Source of the DNA: Cafeteria roenbergensis
Taxonomy: Eukaryota; Sar; Bigyra; Bicosoecida; Cafeteriaceae
Length of the DNA: 64,000 nucleotides
Reading direction: 5' to 3'
NCBI GenBank assembly: GCA_008330645.1
Contig: VLTN01000029.1
Location: 1 to 64,000 of the forward strand
The notes under the pieces were generated by a model, which worked only from the letters and a program-made list of their open reading frames with translations, ran no database searches and had not been told where the DNA came from. A program made the position numbers and the translations under genes. Below, in pieces: positions 26,394-35,177 of the stretch; position 1 is the stretch's first letter; every line of letters starts with the position of its first letter.

Positions 26394-26960
26394 ATGAACC
26401 CCCTGGTCTATGCTCCAATGAGTATCTACGACTTTGATACTTTCTGGAGCAAACACCCGAAGACGCGGGGACGATGCCCCCGCATCCTTGAATACGACGA
26501 CGTGATACGAGCAAAGAGCATCGACTCCTTGTTCGGGAAGAACAATGCCATCATTCTCTTCTATCCTGGGAAGAAGATCAAGAATGGCCTGACAGGCCAT
26601 TACACGTGCCTAATCAAAATTGGGGACGAGTATCACTACTACGACTCCTATGGTGATTTCATTGACAAGCCGAAGCAGTACTCCGGGAAACAGCGCAACG
26701 AGCTGTACAACGAGCCGGGGAGGAGGAACAGTCTTATCGCATTGCTACGAAAGGCGCAGAAGGAGGGTGCAGTGATTGACTATTCCCATTACAAACATCA
26801 GTCAGATCACCCGCTGGTCGCGACGTGCGGTAGACACTGTCTAACGCGCTGTATGCGAAGCGACCTGACCAACGACCAGTACGACGGGTTCATCACCGCC
26901 TGTGCCAAGAAGTGGAAGATGGACAAGGACGACGCAGTGTCGGGCATTTGGAACATGTAG
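26394..26960 (+). CDS. Adenovirus-type cysteine protease (capsid maturation)
   Basis: This is a 188-aa protein from the second in-frame ATG (MNPLVYAPMS), chosen because it clears the ATPase stop codon. The catalytic set is His in GLTGHYTCLIK (H69), Asp in HYYDSYGD (D84) and Cys in VATCGRHCL (C145), in the order of the Ulp1/adenain clan. It trims capsid precursors during virion maturation. It sits between ATPase and penton, as in mavirus. The size agrees with the family. Confidence 0.88.
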   Translation: MNPLVYAPMSIYDFDTFWSKHPKTRGRCPRILEYDDVIRAKSIDSLFGKNNAIILFYPGKKIKNGLTGHYTCLIKIGDEYHYYDSYGDFIDKPKQYSGKQRNELYNEPGRRNSLIALLRKAQKEGAVIDYSHYKHQSDHPLVATCGRHCLTRCMRSDLTNDQYDGFITACAKKWKMDKDDAVSGIWNM

Positions 26961-27138
26961 CCGGTCGTGGCCGGCAGGCCGTAGGGCGACTTCGTCGCAA
27001 TAAACCAAGAGACCGCTAAAGGGGCTCCGCCCCTTTTAAAACCCCGCTTTTGGAGGATATGGTTCCGTGTGTTTTGATAAAGCATATTGAACTTGTGCCG
27101 AAGGCACATCCATTTTTGGTACGCTTTTTTTAAAAGCG
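26961..27138. repeat. Intergenic repeat block before the penton gene
   Basis: It opens with GCCGGTCGTGGCCGGCAGGC and GTAGGGCGACTTCGTCGCA, both repeated after the capsid gene at 29911-29950. Then come the AAAGGGGCTCCGCCCCTTTT hairpin, the inverted copy of the 14368-14440 repeat, and a GGTACGCTTTTTTTAAAAGC word that ends at the TAGTAG of the penton gene. No gene is seen. Confidence 0.75.
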
Positions 27139-27145
27139 TAGTAGA
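27139..27145 (+). promoter_or_regulatory. TAGTAG motif before the penton gene
   Basis: TAGTAGA directly precedes the ATG at 27146, fused to the 3' end of an A/T-rich dispersed repeat. Confidence 0.5.
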
Positions 27146-28039
27146 ATGGAACACTTTCAGTGGGTTGACGGCGAACTGGCGAAGAGTGACACCATCCAGG
27201 ACGCAGTTGTAAGAATCAAGCGAGCTTCACCGCTCTTTGCGCCAGGCGAGGACAAGAACACGGTATGCGCCGTGGAGCGCTTCTACTTTGAATCAATGCT
27301 CCCGCTGTTTGACACGACGCGCTATTCGTTCTCAGTCGGGATTCGTGCCGTAGGGTCGACGACGATGTCATCGCTCGCTATCGAGTGGGGAAGCAAGTAC
27401 CTGTACGACTACCGACACGTGGGCGCGTACGTGAACGGCGCACTACAGTCCATCTCAGGGTCTCTGGGTATCGAGGATGACAATAAGCCCACGTTCTTCT
27501 TCGACGCTGAGAGTTGCCGATTCGGCGTCGCCACCACAGAAGCATTCCGGGGAGGGTATCAAATGTTCGTCTCGGAGGACTTCCACTACTGCCTCCACAA
27601 CTTTCCATACGCTGAGGACACGGAGGATGGGGGCTGGTGGAGGCTCGTTCTCGAACGCGACGTAGAGATTCAGCCCGTGCTCACCCTCGAACTCCTATCA
27701 CCTGTCAGGCGCTTCCTCGTGGACACGACCCTGCCCATCATCAAGTCCATGTTGCCCAATCCACAGCGTCTGCAGGACGCGTCAGACAAGGACGGCGGTT
27801 TCATGGTTGACATGAAGTACTTCCAGGATACGAATCAACACATTATTCCTATTCCGTTCAGTGTTGGAAAGGACGCAGTCCATCGATGGTCGAATCTCAT
27901 GCCAGGTTCGAATCTCCGGTCATTTGAGTTCTCGTTCTTTTGGCTGGACTGGACTGGTGACCTCCGCCCCCTCGTTGTACTACCCCAAGGAACTCTGGAC
28001 ATCAAATGCGTTTTTAAAACCCTCCGGCCTCTCGCCTAA
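27146..28039 (+). CDS. Penton (minor capsid) protein
   Basis: This 297-aa frame matches the size and position of the single jelly-roll penton protein of mavirus relatives, directly before the major capsid gene. The sequence is beta-rich, with aromatic-rich strands (YSFSVGIRAVG, LRSFEFSFFWLDWTGDL). No catalytic motif is expected. The call rests on gene order, length and composition. It would form the five-fold vertices of the capsid. Confidence 0.8.
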   Translation: MEHFQWVDGELAKSDTIQDAVVRIKRASPLFAPGEDKNTVCAVERFYFESMLPLFDTTRYSFSVGIRAVGSTTMSSLAIEWGSKYLYDYRHVGAYVNGALQSISGSLGIEDDNKPTFFFDAESCRFGVATTEAFRGGYQMFVSEDFHYCLHNFPYAEDTEDGGWWRLVLERDVEIQPVLTLELLSPVRRFLVDTTLPIIKSMLPNPQRLQDASDKDGGFMVDMKYFQDTNQHIIPIPFSVGKDAVHRWSNLMPGSNLRSFEFSFFWLDWTGDLRPLVVLPQGTLDIKCVFKTLRPLA

Positions 28040-28069
28040 ATATTTTTATGTTTCATATGTAGAGATACA

Positions 28070-29911
28070 ATGTCTACCCATGGAATGCCAACGTCGATCA
28101 TTGCTCCTTCCTCGTTAAACTGGATGCCACTCAAGGACGCCTCGATTGGTACGAAGATGTCGTACCAATCCATCAATAACATGCCCATCGTACCCGATTC
28201 TGGCGGAGAGACGATGAAGGCCGGGACGATTCGATGGGAGTCCATCGGGTTCACTGGCCGTGTGAGCTCCACGCCCCGATACGTTCCTGAGCTGGTGTAC
28301 ATCATTAAGAACGTCGGAGATAACCTTGGCGCCCCCGCGGGGGCGCCATGGAGTGATGCAGATAAGGCTCGGGGAATGCTCCTGAACGTTTCTGGAAAGA
28401 TTGGTCTTCGAAAGGTTGGTGTGAACTGTCTTATCCAGCGCTCATCTGTTTCCCTGAACGGTGCCCCGGCCATCATCACAGAGGTGTCGCGCGATGCCGA
28501 GCTGTTCGCACAGACGTGTGATCCCGAACAGCTTGCCGTTATTACGCCTGCCAGTGCCCCAGATGAGTACTGCTATTTCGATAGCGATGTATCCAATAAC
28601 CCTCTGAAGGATGGTGGAGACACAGTCCGTATCATCGATACTCGTGGACTCGGTGGACGGTACGAATACTCTCTGGATGCCGATGGGGCGACACACGAGG
28701 TTCGCCTCACCGTCAGGCCATCGGCGATGATCATGGCGAACCCATTCCAGTACCGCGAAAAGACCCCGACGCCGTATCCTTCACTCGAGAAGTTCGAGAT
28801 GGCACTCACTCTGCACAACCTTCTGAATCTTCTCAATCTCCACCACAAGCCAAATGCACCAGCCGCGGGGGTCAATCAGGACGGGGGGATCAAGCGTCAT
28901 CTTACGGCCACCGCTCTCACTGTCGAGGTGGATGAGGTTTCCCACAAGATCATCATGGAGTCCTTCGAGGAGTCTGAACTGCTCGATACTCCGGATGAGG
29001 TGCTGTACAACTGCCCAGAGGTCGAAACAGTGGGGAACAGCGACAGCAAGGTTCTTGCACCTGGAGCATCAACAGAGTTCCGCCTCAACGATACGCGTAT
29101 CCTGCAGGGAATTCCTTCACGCCTCCTCGTCGTAGCCAGACACCGTCGTGCTGACAGCGACGTCTTCTCACCGACTCGGTATGCAGTACCGGGGAATTTC
29201 GAGCTCAAGGTCAATAACACCCCCCATCTCTTCTCCGGGATGGAGGCTACTCAGCGATACGAGGAGAACGTCAAGGCTGGATACAATGGCTCGTTCTCCA
29301 CATACGCGGGTCTCAATGCATCCGTATCTCGTGGGAACCCGGGTGCTGGTGCGCCCACCGTCATTGAATTCAATGCTCTCCCCCTGGGGTCGTTCGTTGT
29401 TCCGAACGTCCTTGATACCGTGACCGTTGGTGGTCGTTTCCTCTTCACGAATCAGCTGGACGAGACCAGCACCGTCGATTTCACCGTATACCAGGTGTTC
29501 GACAACTTCATGCTGTACAAGGACGGTGTCTACTCCACGTTCCGTCCCACGATCTCGAAGGAGGACGTTGCAAAGGCGAAGGTCGTGTTTGCAGATGACG
29601 AGGCTTCACGCAACAGCGTGCGCGGTGGCTCTTGGTACGGTGACATGTGGAACACCTTCCGGCGATTCATCAACTCCAAGGGAGCCCGTGCGGGTATCCG
29701 CTCATTCCGCAATGTGCCGATGATCAGTCAGTTTGTCGGTGATCGAACTATGCCCGGTCGAATGCTTCGAAGCGTCGGCTACGGGAAGGCGGGAGGTAAG
29801 CCCCCGAAGAAGAAGACGGGGGGAAAGGCCACGAAGGTTGGGGGCGCTCTTCATCGTGTGGGAGGAAGCCGTGCATCTCCTGAAGACCTTGACGGGTATC
29901 TGTTTGAGTAG
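28070..29911 (+). CDS. Major capsid protein (double jelly-roll)
   Basis: This 613-aa frame is almost the length of the mavirus major capsid protein. It begins MSTHGMPTSIIAPSSLNW and has a typical N-terminal segment (GTIRWESIGFTGRVSSTPRY), beta-rich text throughout, and a Gly/Lys-rich basic tail (GKPPKKKTGGKATKVGG), probably exposed to DNA inside the shell. It is the hexon-type building block of the virion. It closes the morphogenesis block and is preceded by GTAGAGATACA. This gene is the strongest evidence for the family assignment of the element. Confidence 0.9.
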   Translation: MSTHGMPTSIIAPSSLNWMPLKDASIGTKMSYQSINNMPIVPDSGGETMKAGTIRWESIGFTGRVSSTPRYVPELVYIIKNVGDNLGAPAGAPWSDADKARGMLLNVSGKIGLRKVGVNCLIQRSSVSLNGAPAIITEVSRDAELFAQTCDPEQLAVITPASAPDEYCYFDSDVSNNPLKDGGDTVRIIDTRGLGGRYEYSLDADGATHEVRLTVRPSAMIMANPFQYREKTPTPYPSLEKFEMALTLHNLLNLLNLHHKPNAPAAGVNQDGGIKRHLTATALTVEVDEVSHKIIMESFEESELLDTPDEVLYNCPEVETVGNSDSKVLAPGASTEFRLNDTRILQGIPSRLLVVARHRRADSDVFSPTRYAVPGNFELKVNNTPHLFSGMEATQRYEENVKAGYNGSFSTYAGLNASVSRGNPGAGAPTVIEFNALPLGSFVVPNVLDTVTVGGRFLFTNQLDETSTVDFTVYQVFDNFMLYKDGVYSTFRPTISKEDVAKAKVVFADDEASRNSVRGGSWYGDMWNTFRRFINSKGARAGIRSFRNVPMISQFVGDRTMPGRMLRSVGYGKAGGKPPKKKTGGKATKVGGALHRVGGSRASPEDLDGYLFE

Positions 29912-30065
29912 CCGGTCTTGGCCGGCAGGCCGTAGGGCGACTTCGTCGCATATTCTACTGACATTCACATTGAATGTTCATAGAATTAGGCAGTTGACCG
30001 GTCTAATATGGAATTGTTCTACATCGTGGCGTTCGTTCTCCATTCTATTAATAGCACAGAAGCGC
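29912..30065. repeat. Short intergenic repeat after the capsid gene
   Basis: It contains GGCCGGCAGGCCGTAGGGCG and ACTTCGTCGCA, a copy of the block after the protease gene. A/T-rich sequence with TTCTATTAATAGCAC follows up to the integrase start. Confidence 0.6.
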
Positions 30066-31220
30066 ATGGCACCACCACTGACCGCACAGCAGAAATCGGG
30101 ACTGTACGACCTGTACTACGTCAAGAAATACACCTTCGGCAGGGACAAACTCTGGCGCATCGCTAATGCTCACGGCCTGGAAGTATCCCAGCGTCAGGTT
30201 GCTGATTGGCTCAGGAAGCAGGAGACGTGGCAACTCTTCCAACGTCGTAAAGCACCACGCATCGTGCGCTCAACAACAACGAGAGCTCCTAACCGTGTGA
30301 TGGGCATCGATTTAGCAAATTTGCAACTCATCGCATGGGACGGTGTTCAATATCTCCTGACGGCCATTGACCTGTTCAGTAAGAAGGCGTGGGTACGTCC
30401 CCTCACGAACAAGCGCAAGGAGACTGTCGCCAATGCCATGGAAAACATCCTCATCGAGGCCAAGCCTCGCGGTATTCGATCAGATCAGGGTTCAGAGTTC
30501 GTGAACCCAACGTTCCGCGCACTCCTGAAACGGCACAACGTGAAACAGATTCTCAGCCTTCCCGGCAAGCCACAGAGTAACGGGCAGGTGGAGAGACTGA
30601 ACGGCATCCTCAAGGGCATGATTAAAAAGGCTATGCGTGCTTCTGATAACCGTGACTGGCCATCGTATCTTCATCTCATCGTGGACGCCTACAATAATTC
30701 CTACCAGACAACCATCAAGATGACACCGAACGAGGCACATGCTCTGTCGGAGGCTGAATACGACGTCGTAGCATCACGCATCAGGAAGAAGGCTTCAGCA
30801 CTTTCGACTCCCCCTCTGTTCAGAGTAGGAGATACGGTTCGTGTCGCCAAGTCCGAAGTGTCCAACGACGGGGAGATATGGAGTAAGTCTCTGCACCGTA
30901 TCGTGAAAGTACTTCGTCCACGTTCTACATTCGTGGCACCTGTATATCGTCTCGACGGGAGACCTTGGAACGGGAAGGGGAAACGCCCCGACTGGATGGG
31001 GAACAAATACGAAGAAGATTTGATGCTCGTCGAAGCAGTTGAAAACAAGAGGGAGACTGTCGATAAATGGGAAATCTCGAAACTGCTTAGGAAGCAGACA
31101 CGGGATGGAGTACCTGGGTACATGGTAAAATGGAAGGGCTACAAAGAGCCGACATGGGAACCTGTGGAGAACCTAAAACGAGACGTGCCTAAACTGCTCA
31201 AGGCCATGGAGAAGCGATGA
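30066..31220 (+). CDS. Retroviral-type (rve) integrase with C-terminal chromodomain
   Basis: This 384-aa protein starts at MAPPLTAQQKSG; an open frame upstream overlaps the capsid gene and is rejected. The catalytic D-D-E triad is D82 (MGIDLANLQ), D140 (IRSDQGSEF) and E176 (NGQVERLNG), with 35 residues between the last two, the canonical D-D-35-E spacing. An N-terminal helical domain (residues 5-60) may bind DNA. Residues about 333-375 (KWEISKLL ... YMVKWKGY ... TWEPVENL) are a chromodomain, which reads histone methyl marks and could steer integration to particular chromatin. It joins the element to host DNA. Confidence 0.92.
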   Translation: MAPPLTAQQKSGLYDLYYVKKYTFGRDKLWRIANAHGLEVSQRQVADWLRKQETWQLFQRRKAPRIVRSTTTRAPNRVMGIDLANLQLIAWDGVQYLLTAIDLFSKKAWVRPLTNKRKETVANAMENILIEAKPRGIRSDQGSEFVNPTFRALLKRHNVKQILSLPGKPQSNGQVERLNGILKGMIKKAMRASDNRDWPSYLHLIVDAYNNSYQTTIKMTPNEAHALSEAEYDVVASRIRKKASALSTPPLFRVGDTVRVAKSEVSNDGEIWSKSLHRIVKVLRPRSTFVAPVYRLDGRPWNGKGKRPDWMGNKYEEDLMLVEAVENKRETVDKWEISKLLRKQTRDGVPGYMVKWKGYKEPTWEPVENLKRDVPKLLKAMEKR

Positions 31221-31221
31221 T

Positions 31222-31830
31222 TCACACAGACCACCCAAAAGTCTTTGCTTTGTGACATGTCTTGCAGAGTGTCTGGAGTTTCGCGTTCTCAAGGTGATAC
31301 GTGCGCCACAGTGTCGCCAGTTCGCGGTCAATGAAAGCAGGGTTTCCGTCAGCGTTCTTGTGAAAATGCTTGGCCGTAATCCCATGCTCTTTTACAAATG
31401 CGTCACGCAAGTCCTTAAATTCCATTCCCCCGGTGTGGTCAACTTCCAAATTAAAGTAATTCCCACACGCACAACATACCGGGTTAGCATCAAGATACTC
31501 AGTTCTCTGTTCATGAACCTCATGGCGCATTGACACTGCGATTGTCCGGAGTGGTGTCCACCCACGTCCAGAGACACACGATGCAACTGAGATTGCATCG
31601 TATCGACCATCTTTATAGTTCAGATGCAAACATAGTTGATGCGAAATAGAATGTCTTTGGATTGAGAGACCAACAACTCCCTCTTTCCGCTCCTCCCATT
31701 CGTGATGGTTCTTCACAATGGTCATCAAGTCTCGGTAAAGCACTGGGTCACTAATCTCAATGTCCAGGGTTTCACCATGTTCACGAATACGACGGTTATA
31801 GTCCTTAGTAAGTGCTCTCTGTCCTGGCAT
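31222..31830 (-). CDS. HNH endonuclease
   Basis: This 202-aa frame is convergent with the integrase; the two stop codons almost touch. The C-terminal half is an HNH zinc-finger nuclease: CCACGNYFNLEVDHTGG (Cys pair and Asp-His, 119-135) and LQTLCKTCHKAKT (185-197). The N-terminal half (to about 110) has no name known to me, though a similar region precedes HNH modules in some phage and plant proteins. It may nick or cut DNA in replication, homing or packaging. It lies just inside the right TIR. Confidence 0.82.
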   Translation of the reverse strand: MPGQRALTKDYNRRIREHGETLDIEISDPVLYRDLMTIVKNHHEWEERKEGVVGLSIQRHSISHQLCLHLNYKDGRYDAISVASCVSGRGWTPLRTIAVSMRHEVHEQRTEYLDANPVCCACGNYFNLEVDHTGGMEFKDLRDAFVKEHGITAKHFHKNADGNPAFIDRELATLWRTYHLENAKLQTLCKTCHKAKTFGWSV

Positions 31831-31879
31831 CTGTTATAATAGAGTAAAAAACGTTTAGGACATCAAACGCCCCAAAACG

Positions 31880-32898
31880 TTATCGCACCTGTACAAGATG
31901 ATAACAGGAATTCACACTATACACACAAAATCCCCAAAACTCCCCTTTTCCCCCACCCTGGTAATTCCCCAGCCCGCAGTACCCGCTAAAGTTTCGACGA
32001 CTTTCCCCAAAACCTGCAGTTGTGTTTTGTACGCTGTCCCGGATTATACATTTTACTATAGAGAAAACCGATAAACCGGGACAGCTCCACTAACGCTATA
32101 CACACAGAATACCCCATAGTCTGAAATGGTGTACAAAATGATAAGAGCCCTGTCCCGGATTATACATTTTACTATAGAGAAAACCGATAAACCGGGACAG
32201 CTCCACTAACGCTATACACACAAAATCCCCAGAATACCTCCCAAATTCCCCAGATACCTCAACTATACCCCTGATTCCCTGACACTGCCCATAGTTAAAA
32301 GAACATGTGCAAAACGATAAGAGAGCTGTCCCGGATTATACATTTTACTATAGAGAAAAAAGATAAACCGGGACACCTCCACTAATCCTCAAAATGCTCC
32401 CACAGAGCAATAATACCCGAAATTGCACTGAACCCATGGGGGGTACCCCATGGCTTTCAACCAATTATTGCAAAAATCGCTGTACAGCATGGGGGATAAT
32501 TACCCGTTGACTTTTTTGGCAACATTGGATAATTTTTAGCAGGCAATGCTTGCTGAGAATTTCCCAGGTACTTATCGACGTCGATAAGTACTATACATAC
32601 ATTTTGTTTTACCCGTTAACTTTTTTGGTGATATTGCAAAGTTTTTATCCCGTAATGCTTGCTGGGAATTTTCAGGTACTTATAGGTACTTATCGGCGTC
32701 GATATGTACTATACACATATTTGGCAAATATATTTCACTGTTTTCAATATATTCAGCGAATAATTACTGTTATAGTTTAATATATTTTCTGGATATGATG
32801 ATATTTCAGCGCGGCCAAAAATGTGTGTATAGTACTATACACACATTTTTGGCCGCGCTGAAATATCATCATATCCAGAAAATATATTAAACTATAAC
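31880..32898. repeat. Right terminal inverted repeat of the EMALE
   Basis: This is the reverse complement of 7077-8095 with a few differences. It contains three hairpin modules (about 32035-32085, 32151-32201 and 32327-32377), the GTACTTATCG palindromes (about 32568-32591) and the terminal palindrome. No gene lies within. Confidence 0.9.
32769..32898. repeat. Terminal palindrome, right end
   Basis: This is a 130 bp inverted repeat, perfect as read, centred between 32833 and 32834, beginning GTTATAG and ending CTATAAC. It is followed immediately by host sequence AAGGGCTGTTGCC, the reverse complement of the bases before the left palindrome. Confidence 0.9.
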
Positions 32899-33712
32899 AA
32901 GGGCTGTTGCCAAGCTCCGGTCGGCACACGCCAAGCTCCTCGGTGCCGCAAAGGCCGCTCCGCGCGACGAGGACGGCATCTTGGCGGCGCGGTGGCTGGA
33001 GGACGATGCGGAAGGAGGGGCCAGCGTGAAGAGCGGGCGCAAGCGTACCCTGACGCACAGCGCAAAAACGTTCCAGACGGCATTCCGGGCCTTTTGCGAG
33101 AGCCGGACGCACGATCGCCAGCGCATCCTCCGTCGGAAGAACCTCTCGGTGCCGTGCATGCTGCTTCTGGTGGCGTCGTTCGTCGAGTCCGAGGACCTCG
33201 TGCCCATCGTGGACGAGGTCCTGGACGCGGCGGAAGCGTTTTTGCGGGACGACCCAAAGCTGGCGTTCGACGACACGGCGTGGCTCGGCCGTCGCGGGCT
33301 GACCCTCCTGCTGACCGCACTGTTCATGGCCGTGGAGGCGTCACGGACAGACGACGACGACGCTTCGGAAGAGCTGGCGCGCGACCTCGTCCACTCGGCC
33401 TCGAGTCTCGCGACGGTGCGCGGTAGCCCGGGGTCGCCTTCCACTGCGGGCGACGTAGGGGCGTTTGCGCAGCTGGTTGCAAAGGGGAGGCCGTCCCCAT
33501 CGTCATGGCGGCGCACTGCGGCCCCATCGGTTGAGTTCTCGATGCTGTCGCGAGCGCGCCGGATGAAGGCCGAGGCGGACCGAATCCGAGAACGGCCTCC
33601 GAGCAGACGGACCGACGGCGGCGTCATTGACGCCCCGCGCCGGGAGCGCATCGCCGCGCTGCTCAGGGTCGCCCACAAGATGTGTCCCGAAACCACGTCG
33701 GCTCGGTCTTGA
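32899..33712 (+). pseudogene. C-terminal fragment of the array gene, right side of the EMALE
   Basis: This is an open plus-strand frame identical in protein text to the last part of the 675-aa array protein, ending at the same stop (33710-33712). It lacks the 5' two thirds because it starts at the EMALE border. Unlike its inverted partner at 6312-7076 it keeps the frame. Without a promoter it is probably silent. Confidence 0.8.
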
Positions 33713-35177
33713 CCGCAGGTCGGGCCGTTGTGTGGCTGCACGGGCGTGTCGCGCCGAATACTGTGTTTGTTGTGACGACAATCTTGTGCTGCTGCCCCCT
33801 CGAGTTGAGCGGCCGCCGCCCTCTGACACCGAGACCAACCCCGGGCCCGCTCTGCCCCAACGGCAGACGCCGGCTCGCAAGCTCGCCCTCTGGGCGGGCA
33901 CACCGGTTCGAGCCCGCGTGGGGCTCGCCAACCGCACCCGTACCCGCTGCACGCACGCGCCCGAGTGGTGTGTGTGTGCTCGATTCGATCGTTTGACCCT
34001 CCCTCCCGTCCTTCGGGCGACGCCGTGTGGTCCCCACCACGCCGAACTTTAGCCATTTAGGTCAACATCAGTCCCTGTCCGGCAACGCCTCCGATTCGTG
34101 CCGGTGCGTGTGATCGTAGGGAATGGCGATGGCGCATCCAGCAGTGACCAAATGGGCACCTGCTTGGTGTCCGGCGCCAGCAGGCTGGGAGTGGCGATGC
34201 CTTGCTCCGAGACCGCACCCGCTGGGGCACTGAAACCTCGCAAGCCACCTCCCAGCCTGCCGCGGGATGGGCGGGCGGGTCACGAATGCGGCTTTGCTCT
34301 CTCACACAACCTCAAAGCCGACCGCAGCGGGCCCTGGAGTGCTGTGCGAACGTACGCACGGCACGGCGGGCAAAGCGACGCCCACGCTGCGCGCGCCTTG
34401 CCAGAGAGCTGCTTGTCTTAGCCGCCGACGCAGGCGGGTAGGCTAGAGCTCGGGACCCTCTGGGTCACGCCAGGGGCAGCCCCAACACGCTGTGGGGACC
34501 CGCGTAGCCCAAGAGCGTGTCCAGGCGATGCCAGGCGGCTCGCCTGCTCTGTCGGGGTAGAATCTACGTCTGCGGACAAATATGAACCCTACCGGTTTGC
34601 CGAACGAACGATGTTCATCCAAAACGAACGGTAGCCGTTTTGGTCAACATCGGTCCTTCACCAACACGCGGCCTCTCAACGTCCACACAGGTCAGCACTG
34701 TCGTGGCTGGGTTGGAGCTCGAGCTCCATGTTTCATGTGCTCCCGACGGGCTCTCCGCGGCTCGGCTGTGTGTGTGGCGCCGGGAAAGATGCGGGAAATG
34801 GCCCCTCTGGACGTGGCGCTGCGTCCGGCGCGCCGGTTGGCAGCGGCTAGCGACAGGACAGCGCCTGTCGTGCGCCAGCTGCGGCCTGCTGAGTGGGGGG
34901 CTCGCGAAACACGCAAAAGCGGAACCGCTAGTTCGCGCCTTGCCCCCGCCCCCAACGATGCTGACGACCGTTCGCAAGCGCCGAGTAGCTGCAGGGGAGC
35001 GTGCAGCTCGGCTCAGACCGAGCGCGCAGCGCAGCTGTCCGTGCTGGCAGAGGTGCAGTGCAGAGCGTGCAGCGACCCGCCACCCGCCTGGCAGATCACG
35101 CCGCGCGGACGGAACACGGTGACCGCACTCTGGACGGCCCTGTGCATCACGGTCTGGTGTCGAGGCTCGCAGCTGCG
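33713..35177 (+). other. Spacer of the repeat unit
   Basis: It lies between gene copies. It contains the words GGTCAACATCAGTCC near 34061 and GGTCAACATCGGTCC near 34638, an ACGAACGATG / CAAAACGAACGG repeat near 34603-34630, and GC-rich open frames on both strands that lack any domain or conserved start. The upstream promoter of the 675-aa gene must lie here. I see no RNA gene. Confidence 0.4.

Larger units (their letters stand above)
7077..32898. mobile_element. Endogenous mavirus-like virophage element (EMALE), about 25.8 kb including a 6.4 kb Ngaro
   Basis: The element is bounded by about 1 kb terminal inverted repeats and carries the virophage morphogenesis set (FtsK/HerA ATPase, cysteine protease, penton, major capsid protein), a retroviral-type integrase, a primase and a helicase. 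Base composition drops sharply from very GC-rich host DNA to moderately AT-rich DNA at both ends. The near-identity of the two TIRs suggests a geologically young integration. It is a fossil in the sense used here: most frames look open, one gene is interrupted by a retrotransposon, and perhaps one or two other small breaks exist. The family is Maveriviricetes/Polinton-like, closest in layout to mavirus. No DNA polymerase B gene was found. Confidence 0.93.

Noticed and set aside
29733-30065. Longer start for the integrase, overlapping the capsid gene
   Set aside because: The upstream part is Arg-rich shadow of the capsid gene tail; the integrase homology begins after the ATG at 30066.
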